Under the pieces are notes generated by a model that searched no databases, was not told where the DNA came from, and saw nothing but the letters and a program-made list of their open reading frames with translations. Below, piece by piece: positions 1-6,282 of a DNA stretch of 64,000 nt; the first letter of the stretch is position 1, and each line of letters opens with the position of its first letter. Source of the DNA: JAOUGY01 sp963785075 (GTDB lineage Bacteria; Actinomycetota; Acidimicrobiia; Spongiisociales; ZC4RG35). The stretch is from positions 682,001 through 746,000 of the forward strand of contig CAWATW010000006.1 in the NCBI GenBank assembly GCA_963785075.1, written 5' to 3'. A program made the position numbers and the translations under genes.

Positions 1-480
1 GGCGAGAGCGGACGCCACCTCAAGATCAGCCCTGATGCGCTGATGGAGATGATGCAAGGCCTCGACCCGAGCCGGCTCGAAGGCGGCATCGACCCTGAAC
101 AGATCGCCGGGTTGTTCGACTCCCCCGAGATCGCAGCCGCTCAGCGTCAACTCGGTGCCTTCCTCGGGTTGACCGGTGGTTACCGGCGATTGCTGGTCGA
201 GCGGGCCGCCGGCCATCTGCTGCCGCGCTTGCACGACATGGACTCTGCTCGCGACGCCGAACGTGATCTCGGTGACGCGGTAGCGGGCTCGGCGTTCTCG
301 GCGACCTTCGTCGACGGTCACGACATCCAACGCGGGTACGAGTTCTCCGTGGAGGTCGAGAACAGGTTCGGAGCCGATTCGCTGAATGAGATGTGGACCC
401 GGCAGGGGAGGTTTCCCACCGCCGACGAGATCGACGATCCCGTCGCATACGCCGCACGAGTGCTCCTCGAAGACATGTGA
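1..480 (+). CDS. Zinc-dependent metalloprotease-like protein, DUF2342 family, C-terminal part
   Basis: The reading frame is open from the first base of the window and ends at a stop at 478-480, so only the last 159 residues or so are present and the true start lies upstream. The visible part is mostly helical and lacks a HEXXH site. It resembles the C-terminal region of actinobacterial 'coenzyme F420 biosynthesis-associated' zincin-like proteins (DUF2342), including a short DP-rich helix pair and a closing segment rich in Asp and Glu. That family has a predicted zincin fold and no well-established substrate. Family assignment comes from overall pattern recognition on a fragment, so it is moderate only. 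Confidence 0.6.
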   Translation, partial: GESGRHLKISPDALMEMMQGLDPSRLEGGIDPEQIAGLFDSPEIAAAQRQLGAFLGLTGGYRRLLVERAAGHLLPRLHDMDSARDAERDLGDAVAGSAFSATFVDGHDIQRGYEFSVEVENRFGADSLNEMWTRQGRFPTADEIDDPVAYAARVLLEDM

Positions 481-553
481 CAAACCACGGGTCCCGGCTA
501 CCTGAACGGCCGAGCCTCGTCTAGCGTCGCTCACGACGACGACCTGAAGGGGA

Positions 554-1018
554 ATGACCATGGCCGCCGGCGTTGGCGAACCCGCACCCGATTTCACGCT
601 CGTGGACCAGGGCCGAAGGCCGGTCTCGTTGTCCGACCTGCGAGGCAAGAAGTCCCTCATCGTCTTCTTCCCGTTCGCTTTCAGTCGCACCTGCCAGGGT
701 GAGCTGTGCTCGATCCGCGACAACCTCCATTCGCTCGATGCGGCCGACGCCAACGTGGTCGCCATCTCGTGTGACCATTTCTATTCGAACCGTGCCTGGA
801 CCGAACAGGAAGGCTTCGGGTTCAAGATCCTCTCGGATTACTGGCCCCATGGTGCCGTCTCGCGTGCCTACGGATGTTTCGACGAGCAGATCGGCTGCGC
901 GATCCGGGCGACCTACGTTCTCGATGAGACAGGCGTGATCCGGGCCGTCATCTCCACCGAGAACATCGGCCAGGCCCGCACGTTCGACAGCTACCAGGAA
1001 GCGCTTGCGTCGATCTGA
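554..1018 (+). CDS. Peroxiredoxin, AhpE-like with a second Cys
   Basis: A 154-residue thioredoxin-fold peroxidase that would reduce hydrogen peroxide and organic peroxides in the cytosol. The family pattern FFPFAFSRTC places the peroxidatic cysteine at residue 47, and WPHGAVSRAYG near residue 98 is typical of the mycobacterial AhpE group. Cys52 lies five residues after Cys47, the C-x4-C spacing of PrxQ/BCP proteins, where the second Cys resolves the sulfenic acid; AhpE itself is usually a one-Cys enzyme. Several further Cys follow. The ATG at 554 has a purine-rich AAGGGGA just upstream. The gene stands alone, followed by the repeat region. Confidence 0.9.
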   Translation: MTMAAGVGEPAPDFTLVDQGRRPVSLSDLRGKKSLIVFFPFAFSRTCQGELCSIRDNLHSLDAADANVVAISCDHFYSNRAWTEQEGFGFKILSDYWPHGAVSRAYGCFDEQIGCAIRATYVLDETGVIRAVISTENIGQARTFDSYQEALASI

Positions 1019-1052
1019 CCACCGGGAGGAATCGCGACCGTCGTCCCTCCCG

Positions 1053-1087
1053 ACGTAGAACGTCAAACGTAGAACGTAGAACGTCAG
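1053..1087. repeat. ACGTNNN heptad array A (5 units)
   Basis: Five head-to-tail 7-bp units, each beginning ACGT and ending with three variable bases (AGA, CAA, AGA, AGA, CAG). The array lies 35 bp after the peroxiredoxin stop. The same 7-bp register recurs at seven other places in the window. Confidence 0.85.
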
Positions 1088-1100
1088 GCGAGTCTCGGAA

Positions 1101-1219
1101 TCCCCCCTGGCTGCCTGCGGCAGCCTGTCCCCCCTTCTGGGGGACACAATCGCTGGCCACACGCCACCGTCCACCAGTGGAGCACCGTCTCGGATCCCCC
1201 ACTGTTCGTGTCCCCTCGC
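1101..1219. repeat. 119-bp direct repeat, copy 1
   Basis: This copy matches 1262-1380 with only a few substitutions. It begins TCCCCCCTGG and ends GTGTCCCCTCGC. Confidence 0.9.
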
Positions 1220-1261
1220 AGGATGTCCTGTCGCGTCATGATGGGACGCTTCACCATTGAA

Positions 1262-1380
1262 TCCCCCCTGGCTGCCTGCGGCAGCCTGTCCCCCCTTCTG
1301 GGGGACACAATCGCTGGCCACACGCCACCGTTCACCAGTGGAGCAGCGTGTCGGATCCCCCACTGTTCGTGTCCCCTCGC
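1262..1380. repeat. 119-bp direct repeat, copy 2
   Basis: Second copy of the 1101-1219 repeat, separated from the first by 42 bp of unrelated sequence. The differences I see are single substitutions such as TCC to TTC in the middle. Confidence 0.9.
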
Positions 1381-1512
1381 CCCCCGCCGCGGGGGCAGAT
1401 TCGGCAACGGCGTAGCCGTGGACGAATCAGGGGGGATTCCACAGGGTCGAGGACAGTCGTTGGCGGCAGCCAGCCGTGTCGCCATTTGCGCGGCCGGCCT
1501 CTTCGAGCGGCC

Positions 1513-2460
1513 TCAGCCGAACAGGTTGCGCCACCAGCGTGCCAGGATCCCGAAGCGGGCGGGCTCGGGGAGTGCGCCCAGCACCTGGTCCTGGAGGTCG
1601 AGCGGGAGGTCGCCGTACATCGCCAAACCGCCATCGGCCGTCTCCCAGACATAGATCGCCTGTCCCGCTCCGAACCACCGCACGTACTCTCCGCCATCCA
1701 CCTGGACCGCCCGTGCCCCCGAGTCGTCGAGCACGACTGCACGATCGGTGGCCAGCAGCGCAAACGAGAACAGCCCGTCGGAGTAGTAGGCGAGCACACC
1801 GCCCCGATCCCAATCGTACGTCTCGAGCCGGCTGAACCCGGCAACATCCTCAGGCAGACGAGGATCGTCGGGGGCACCGATCGTCTCCATGCGACGCTGC
1901 GCCTCTGCAGAGAGATCGTCGATCGTGTTCGGAGCCTCGTCATCGAACTCGACCATCCTCACGGCGCAGTACACGCTGCCGTCCGCATTCCTGATCCGAG
2001 CTGCCAGCAACGCACCGGTCTCTAGATCGAACGTCATGGTCGCCCTCGTCAGCCCGTCTGCATCGGAGATGATCAACCGCTGTGCCTGCCGGCCGAGCAT
2101 CGCGGCGTTTTCGATTCGCGTCACGCGGTACGAACCGACCGGTGCCGGCTGGGACAACGAAGCAGAAGTCCCGCTGATGCCGTCGTCGGTGACCACCGAG
2201 AACGAGCCCCCGGCAACCCGGACCCGAGTGTCTCCTCCAACCGCGTTGCGGGCGACGGTGACACCGTCCGCCTGCACCAGGTCGATCACGACTGTGCGGG
2301 TTCCATCGGGTGTGTCGCATGACACCACCTGCTGCCCGGTGAAATCGGCTTGGGCGCTCCTCTCGACGAAGGGCTCGAGGTCTTCGGCCGACGCGGCCAA
2401 AGGGACACCGAGCAGCATCGCAACCACAGCCATCGTGATCACGAGAGCTCGTCGCCTCAT
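1513..2460 (-). CDS. Secreted RseB/MucB-like sigma-factor regulatory protein
   Basis: A 315-residue exported protein. Residues 1-25 form a signal peptide (positively charged start, hydrophobic core, ASAED cleavage region). The rest resembles the LolA-like fold of MucB/RseB proteins, which sense mislocalised lipids or envelope stress and protect the membrane anti-sigma factor from proteolysis. Support comes mainly from context: the gene overlaps the zf-HC2 anti-sigma gene by 4 bp (ATGA) and that gene overlaps the ECF sigma gene, so the three are probably co-transcribed and translationally coupled. Direct sequence similarity to RseB is weak, so the exact role is inferred. Confidence 0.7.
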   Translation of the reverse strand: MRRRALVITMAVVAMLLGVPLAASAEDLEPFVERSAQADFTGQQVVSCDTPDGTRTVVIDLVQADGVTVARNAVGGDTRVRVAGGSFSVVTDDGISGTSASLSQPAPVGSYRVTRIENAAMLGRQAQRLIISDADGLTRATMTFDLETGALLAARIRNADGSVYCAVRMVEFDDEAPNTIDDLSAEAQRRMETIGAPDDPRLPEDVAGFSRLETYDWDRGGVLAYYSDGLFSFALLATDRAVVLDDSGARAVQVDGGEYVRWFGAGQAIYVWETADGGLAMYGDLPLDLQDQVLGALPEPARFGILARWWRNLFG

Positions 2461-2888
2461 CGTGCACCACCGGTTGTGGCGGCCTGGGTCACCGCAGCGA
2501 CCTTGACGACCGAGAAGGCGGGGTCGTTGGACGAGACCGCGCCGTACACGGCCGTCAACTCGGGAGGACTGATCTGCTGGGGTTGGGGCGCCGTCAGCGC
2601 CGCCGCCCCAACGAAGATCATGAGGGCGGCCGCGGCCGCTGCGCCCACCCAGGCCAGCGGCCGCCTCCGGATCGGTATCGGCGGCGCCGGCATCCCAACC
2701 AGCTCCGCCACGTCGCTCGGCAGCTCGATCATCGGCAGCGACCGGACCGCCGCCCGTGCACTGGACAGGTCGGCGAGCTCAGACCGGCAGCGTTCGCATT
2801 CGACGAGGTGGGTGGCGACTCGCCTGCGTTCGTGCTCGGTGAGTTCGCCGTCGAGATGGGCGGACAACAGCTCGTCAGGATGCATCAC
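2457..2888 (-). CDS. Anti-sigma factor with zinc-binding ZAS domain
   Basis: A 143-residue membrane anti-sigma factor. The N-terminal cytoplasmic ZAS/zf-HC2 motif is intact as His27-x3-Cys31-x2-Cys34. A single transmembrane helix spans about residues 78-98, followed by a short extracytoplasmic tail. It would hold the ECF sigma factor encoded immediately upstream at the membrane and release it on envelope or redox stress. Its start overlaps the sigma stop by 4 bp and its stop overlaps the RseB-like gene start, a strongly coupled arrangement. It corresponds functionally to RseA-type regulators of actinobacterial SigE-like factors. Confidence 0.9.
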   Translation of the reverse strand: MMHPDELLSAHLDGELTEHERRRVATHLVECERCRSELADLSSARAAVRSLPMIELPSDVAELVGMPAPPIPIRRRPLAWVGAAAAAALMIFVGAAALTAPQPQQISPPELTAVYGAVSSNDPAFSVVKVAAVTQAATTGGAR

Positions 2889-3388
2889 GACAAGCGTTCC
2901 TTCAGGAGTTTGCGGCCGCGATGGATGCGACTGCGGACGGTTCCGATCGGGGAGTCGACCGCTACCGCGATCTCCTCATAGGTCAAGCCGATCACGTCAC
3001 ACATCACGACCGCCTCGCGGAACTCGTACGGGAGGTCGAGCAACGCCTTCTGGATGTCCTCGCCGAGACGCATCGATGCGAGCACTTCGTCGGGATCGGG
3101 TGACGCCCAGTTGGACATGCGATCCGTCTGTTCGGGGAGCGGCACGGTGGGCCGACGCTTGCGCCTCCGCACATCGTCGAGAAAGGCATTGCGTGTGATC
3201 CGCCACAGCCAGCCGTCGAACGACCCGGGCGTGTACCCGTCCAGGCCGCGTCGAACGCGGAGCAAGACTTCTTGAACAAGGTCGGCTGCGTCATCCGGAT
3301 TCCCGCACAGCCGATAAGCGAAGTTGTAGATCTTCCGCCCATGCTTTCGCGCAACGTCTTCCCAGGTGTCGGGAGCCGGTTCAGTCAT
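2885..3388 (-). CDS. ECF RNA polymerase sigma factor, SigE-like
   Basis: A 167-residue sigma-70 family factor of the ECF class. Region 2 is visible around residues 20-85 (NFAYRLCGNPDDAADLVQEV, then DGWLWRITRNAFLD), and region 4 at residues 105-160 (LPYEFREAVVMCDVIGLTYE with a helix-turn-helix GTVRSRIHRGRK). An in-frame extension upstream to 3469 exists, but the ATG at 3388 is preferred because the protein then begins just before region 2 and is preceded by GGGGAAGG. It is followed by coupled genes for its anti-sigma factor and an RseB-like protein. With tatA alongside, the group resembles the SigE/RseA neighbourhood of mycobacteria. Confidence 0.92.
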   Translation of the reverse strand: MTEPAPDTWEDVARKHGRKIYNFAYRLCGNPDDAADLVQEVLLRVRRGLDGYTPGSFDGWLWRITRNAFLDDVRRRKRRPTVPLPEQTDRMSNWASPDPDEVLASMRLGEDIQKALLDLPYEFREAVVMCDVIGLTYEEIAVAVDSPIGTVRSRIHRGRKLLKERLS

Positions 3389-3450
3389 GAACCTTCCCCA
3401 CCGACAACGCCGGACGGGCGGCGGAAGTTCCTGAGCACAGGAAATCGGTC

Positions 3451-3466
3451 GCCCCGCGTGCGGGGC
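3451..3466 (-). terminator. GC-rich hairpin between tatA and the sigma gene
   Basis: GCCCCGC and GCGGGGC form a perfect inverted repeat just after the tatA stop codon. There is no T-run, so it may be an attenuating hairpin rather than a full terminator. Confidence 0.4.
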
Positions 3467-3475
3467 CACCCACGA

Positions 3476-3661
3476 TTATGTGTCGGAACCGGGTCCGGGC
3501 GTGTTGACTTCGTCTTCCGAAGCGCCTTCTGCGATGCCCTTGCGGAACTCCTTGGCAGAAGCGCCCAGCGAACGCGCAAGTTCGGGCAACTTGCGGGCTC
3601 CGAAGAGCAGCAAGACCACGAGCAGGATGACGATGAGTTCGGAACCTTTGGGCAAGCCCAT
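3476..3661 (-). CDS. tatA: Sec-independent protein translocase subunit TatA/TatE
   Basis: A 61-residue TatA-type protein that forms the pore of the twin-arginine export system. It has one N-terminal membrane helix (ELIVILLVVLLLFGARKLPEL), the conserved FG hinge, and an amphipathic helix through SLGASAKEFRKGI, then an acidic tail. The ATG at 3661 is chosen over an upstream in-frame ATG because AAAGGAGG lies 8 bases before it (3670-3677). The gene is immediately upstream of the ECF sigma operon on the same strand; tatC and tatB are not in the window. Confidence 0.92.
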   Translation of the reverse strand: MGLPKGSELIVILLVVLLLFGARKLPELARSLGASAKEFRKGIAEGASEDEVNTPGPGSDT

Positions 3662-3669
3662 AGGAAATG

Positions 3670-3677
3670 CCTCCTTT
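3670..3677 (-). promoter_or_regulatory. Ribosome binding site of tatA
   Basis: AAAGGAGG on the minus strand, 8 bases before the ATG at 3661. It decides the start against the in-frame ATG seven codons upstream. Confidence 0.8.
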
Positions 3678-3807
3678 GGCAACGATCATACCTTGCCCTT
3701 CCCCGCTACCTGCGAGCACGCCTGACAGGCGCCTTGCACGTGATAGGACGCCCAAGCGGGGGCAAAGGTTCCTGTCGGTTCCGCCCGTGGTCGTCAACCC
3801 AGGTCGA

Positions 3808-3835
3808 ACGTAGAACGTTCTACGTAGAACGTCGC
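3808..3835. repeat. ACGTNNN heptad array B (4 units)
   Basis: Four 7-bp units ACGTAGA, ACGTTCT, ACGTAGA, ACGTCGC in strict register, between tatA and the next leftward gene. Confidence 0.85.
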
Positions 3836-3860
3836 CGCCCCTCGGGCTGACGAGGGGCGG
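3835..3860 (-). terminator. Hairpin terminator after the 3864-4826 gene
   Basis: CCGCCCCTC and GAGGGGCGG form a perfect 9-bp stem with an 8-base loop, starting 3 bases beyond the leftward stop codon. No T-run is visible. Confidence 0.55.
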
Positions 3861-3863
3861 ACC

Positions 3864-4826
3864 CTAGGAGAGGGCGAGGGAGTCGACCATTTTCTGGAGG
3901 CGCTCGCGGGTCATGAACTTGACCCGTGGCTCCCGACGCTCTTTGTCGTAGACCTCGAAAGGCCCGTACTTCTCGCTGACCAGCATGCCTCGATCACATC
4001 CGGACATCGAGAAATCTGCCATGAAGCGATCGATCGTCGCCTCGGCGACTTCGGGATAATCGCCCTTCCGGTATGCGTCCCCAAGGATGAAGGTCCGGGT
4101 GCCGCCCTTTTCGGCGATGAACATCCCGAAACCCGGCCCGGGGGTGACGGTGTATCCGAAGAGCCGCAGAAGGCCCGACACCATCTCGACGGCGCCCATC
4201 GTCTCCGGATCGATGCCTTGCGCCCGCAAGCCCATGTCCACGGCCTTCGGAAGCCGGATCTCGGATCCCAGCGATGGCAGCTCGTCCTCTCTGGCCGGGG
4301 CAGCCACCTCCGGAACGTGGGTCTCTTCGCCCTCCATCGCTTCGAGCGGGTCTTTGGCGAACGGCGACAAGTTGAGCATCGACGGCATGTCGATCTTCGG
4401 GGGGAGCGTCCCCGGGGTGTCGAGCTCGTGGGTGCCCACGAGCTGCCGGCTGCCACCGCGACCAGCGAACACTTCGACGCGGTGCACCATGTCGATGGGG
4501 AGCGTGTGGCGTTTCTCACGCACCACCTCGATTGCCTCCTGCACGAGCAGATCAGCCAGAACCTCGTCCCCGTCCTCGGGGAACGGAACGTCGAAGCTGA
4601 CCTGGGCGGCTTCTCCCACCACGTGCATCTCGGCGACCTTGGGGCGCGGATGACTCACATCCGGCAGCGCCTCGAGTGCGGCCGCCGCGTCTCTGCGAGC
4701 ACCGGCGCGGGAAGGCTTCTGGATACCTTGCTGAGCCGCCAGCTCGTTGCGACGGCGTCCGAGCACCACACCCACGACGATGAGCACGATGGCGACGAAG
4801 ATCAGCGCAATACCTGGGTTCTCCAC
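3864..4826 (-). CDS. Membrane-anchored protein of unknown function
   Basis: A 320-residue protein with one N-terminal transmembrane helix (about residues 5-23), a basic flank, a long acidic and proline-rich linker, and a compact C-terminal domain from about residue 205. I do not recognise the family. The C-terminal part (GLLRLFGYTVTPGPGFGMF..., then a YRKGDYPEVAEATIDRFM helix and a GMLVSEKYGPFEVYD strand) has the alternating pattern of a restriction-endonuclease-like fold, but no PD-(D/E)XK signature can be placed with confidence. It stands alone, leftward, between tatA and whiB. Confidence 0.7.
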   Translation of the reverse strand: MENPGIALIFVAIVLIVVGVVLGRRRNELAAQQGIQKPSRAGARRDAAAALEALPDVSHPRPKVAEMHVVGEAAQVSFDVPFPEDGDEVLADLLVQEAIEVVREKRHTLPIDMVHRVEVFAGRGGSRQLVGTHELDTPGTLPPKIDMPSMLNLSPFAKDPLEAMEGEETHVPEVAAPAREDELPSLGSEIRLPKAVDMGLRAQGIDPETMGAVEMVSGLLRLFGYTVTPGPGFGMFIAEKGGTRTFILGDAYRKGDYPEVAEATIDRFMADFSMSGCDRGMLVSEKYGPFEVYDKERREPRVKFMTRERLQKMVDSLALS

Positions 4827-4872
4827 TCAATTCCTCACTGGTCGTCGAGGAGGAGTGTACGACGGAGTGGGG

Positions 4873-5145
4873 TCAGGACGCACGTCGAGCGACGGTGCGT
4901 TCACGACGGACCCGTCGGCGCTCCCGCTCGGACATTCCGCCCCAGATGCCGAACTTCTCTCCTGCACGCAACGCAAAGTCGAGACAGTCGGACCGAACCT
5001 CACAGGCAGTGCAGATCGCCTTCGCCTTCCGCGTCGAAGCGCCCCGCTCAGGGAAGAACAGATCGGCGTCGGCCCCTCGGCAGTTCGCGTAGTCCTGCCA
5101 CGAGAGCTCGTCGACTGCCAGTGCCTCGATGAGCTTGCCCTGCAT
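4873..5145 (-). CDS. WhiB-family iron-sulfur transcriptional regulator
   Basis: A 90-residue WhiB-like protein. It keeps the four cysteines that hold the [4Fe-4S] cluster: counted from this start they are residues 22, 45, 48 and 54 (C-x22-C-x2-C-x5-C). The GIWGG turn and a basic C-terminal segment (RERRRVRRER) for DNA or sigma-factor contact follow. The FFPERGASTRKAK segment and FGIWGGMSERE most resemble the WhiB2/WhmD branch, which controls septation in mycobacteria; this sub-assignment is inference. The ATG at 5145 is preferred over an upstream GTG at 5163 because GGGGAG sits 8 bases before it. A strong palindrome lies just upstream. Confidence 0.93.
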   Translation of the reverse strand: MQGKLIEALAVDELSWQDYANCRGADADLFFPERGASTRKAKAICTACEVRSDCLDFALRAGEKFGIWGGMSERERRRVRRERTVARRAS

Positions 5146-5162
5146 GGGCCCCTCTCCCCTCA

Positions 5163-5198
5163 CATGGTTGGTAACACACTGTTGTAATTACAACCATG
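5163..5198. promoter_or_regulatory. Palindromic operator candidate upstream of whiB
   Basis: GTTGTAATTACAAC (5181-5194) is a 14-bp perfect palindrome. It is enclosed by the larger inverted repeat CATGGTTG (5163-5170) and CAACCATG (5191-5198). It lies 36-49 bp before the whiB ATG in an AT-rich pocket unlike its surroundings, so it may bind a dimeric regulator. Confidence 0.55.
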
Positions 5199-5524
5199 TC
5201 ATTGTGACCGGTACCGCGCGCGCCGTCAAGAGGGCCATTCCGACGATCGCCTCCCGTTGCGCCGAGGGCGAGTCGGCTCCATGCCCACAGCAGACGGCCC
5301 ACGGTCTACATCCAGCCAAGCCTCGCCACCGGTCGTCGACCTGCCCACTGCGACCGAGAGGCGTGCGCTCGGCTGTGTGCCGTTGGCTGTGAGCCCGCTA
5401 GTCGTCGCCCGGCGACCCGTCCCCGCCAGGGTCACCGACGCCGCTCCACACGCCGTGCTCGTCCGACTACGCCCGATTCGAATCACGCGCCATAATCGGG
5501 CCTCAGTCGACTCAGAGGTATTCG
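5199..5524. other. Long intergenic gap between whiB and sdhC
   Basis: About 325 bp of GC-rich sequence between divergent genes. Short reading frames here have no recognisable composition or start signals. Promoters for sdhC and possibly whiB must lie here, but I cannot point to clear -35/-10 pairs. Confidence 0.5.
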
Positions 5525-6271
5525 GTGGCAACCACACAAGTCCCCGCAAAGACTCGAAGGCTTCCGTGGCCGGTCGAGTTCTACCGATCGGCGGTGGGCA
5601 AGAAATGGGTCATGGCGATCACCGGAGTCCTGCTTCTCGGATTCGTGCTCGCCCACATGATCGGGAACCTCAAGGCCTACATCGGATTCGATGCCCTCGA
5701 AGGGGCCTACGAGATCGACGTGTACGGAGAGGCCCTCCGAACTCTGCTGTTCCCGCTTCTCCCCCGGACGGTTCCCCTCTGGATCATGCGCATCGGACTC
5801 ATCGTTGCGTTCGGGCTCCACATCCACTCGGCCTACTCGCTGACACTCATGAACCGTCGAGCCCGCCCCACGGGGTATCAGGGGCCTCGTGAGTACCTGG
5901 CAGCCAACTATGCGTCACGAACGATGCGATGGAGCGGCATCATCGTGTTGCTCTACCTCGGATGGCATCTCGCCGACTTCACCTGGGGCATCCAGCCTTT
6001 CGCTCCGGAAGGCTGGGAGCATGGAGCGATCCAAGCCAACTTCGTGGCGAGCTTCTCACGGGTGCCGGTGTCGATCCTCTACATCGTCGCCAACCTCGCC
6101 TTGGGCATCCATGTCTTCCATGGGGCGTGGTCGATGTTCCAGAGCCTGGGTGTCAACAATCCCCGGTTCAACAAGTGGCGCCGGTACTTCGCCATCGCGT
6201 TCTCCGGATTGATCGTGATCGGAAACATCAGCCTGCCGCTGGCCGTGATGGCCGGGATCATCGACCTGTGA
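5525..6271 (+). CDS. sdhC: Succinate dehydrogenase cytochrome b subunit (type B, SdhC)
   Basis: A 248-residue, five-helix membrane anchor of complex II. It binds b-type hemes and passes electrons from succinate to menaquinone or quinone. Histidines suitable as heme ligands occur in the helices at VLAHMIGN (His44), FGLHIHSAYS, YLGWHLADF and GIHVFHGAW. One large subunit instead of SdhC plus SdhD is typical of the type B enzymes of Gram-positives. Translation starts at a GTG. The gene is followed within 12 bases by sdhA in the same direction. Confidence 0.93.
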   Translation: MATTQVPAKTRRLPWPVEFYRSAVGKKWVMAITGVLLLGFVLAHMIGNLKAYIGFDALEGAYEIDVYGEALRTLLFPLLPRTVPLWIMRIGLIVAFGLHIHSAYSLTLMNRRARPTGYQGPREYLAANYASRTMRWSGIIVLLYLGWHLADFTWGIQPFAPEGWEHGAIQANFVASFSRVPVSILYIVANLALGIHVFHGAWSMFQSLGVNNPRFNKWRRYFAIAFSGLIVIGNISLPLAVMAGIIDL

Positions 6272-6282
6272 CGGGAGACAAC

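Larger units (their letters stand above)
1097..1440. mobile_element. 344-bp MITE-like element with 13-bp terminal inverted repeats
   Basis: The element starts with GGAATCCCCCCTG (1097-1109) and ends with its exact reverse complement (1428-1440). Inside are two 119-bp near-identical direct copies (1101-1219 and 1262-1380). Each copy can fold into hairpins: GGCTGCC/GGCAGCC, TCCCCC/GGGGGA, and CAGTGG/CCACTG. The right end holds nested inverted repeats CCCCC/GGGGG, ATTCG/CGAAT and ACGGC/GCCGT. No protein longer than a shadow frame is encoded and no target-site duplication is obvious. It may be a non-autonomous transposable element or a structured repeat that also terminates transcription between the convergent genes on either side. 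Confidence 0.6.

Noticed and set aside
1053..1440. CRISPR-like array
   Set aside because: The 7-bp units have no spacers and the 119-bp repeat has only two copies. No cas genes exist in the window.
5226..5549. Minus-strand frame of 107 codons in the whiB-sdhC gap
   Set aside because: Composition is unlike neighbouring proteins, it overlaps the sdhC start, and no motif is present.
5929..6282. N-terminal extension of sdhA through sdhC
   Set aside because: The open frame runs across sdhC in another phase and encodes an Arg/Pro-rich stretch unlike SdhA.
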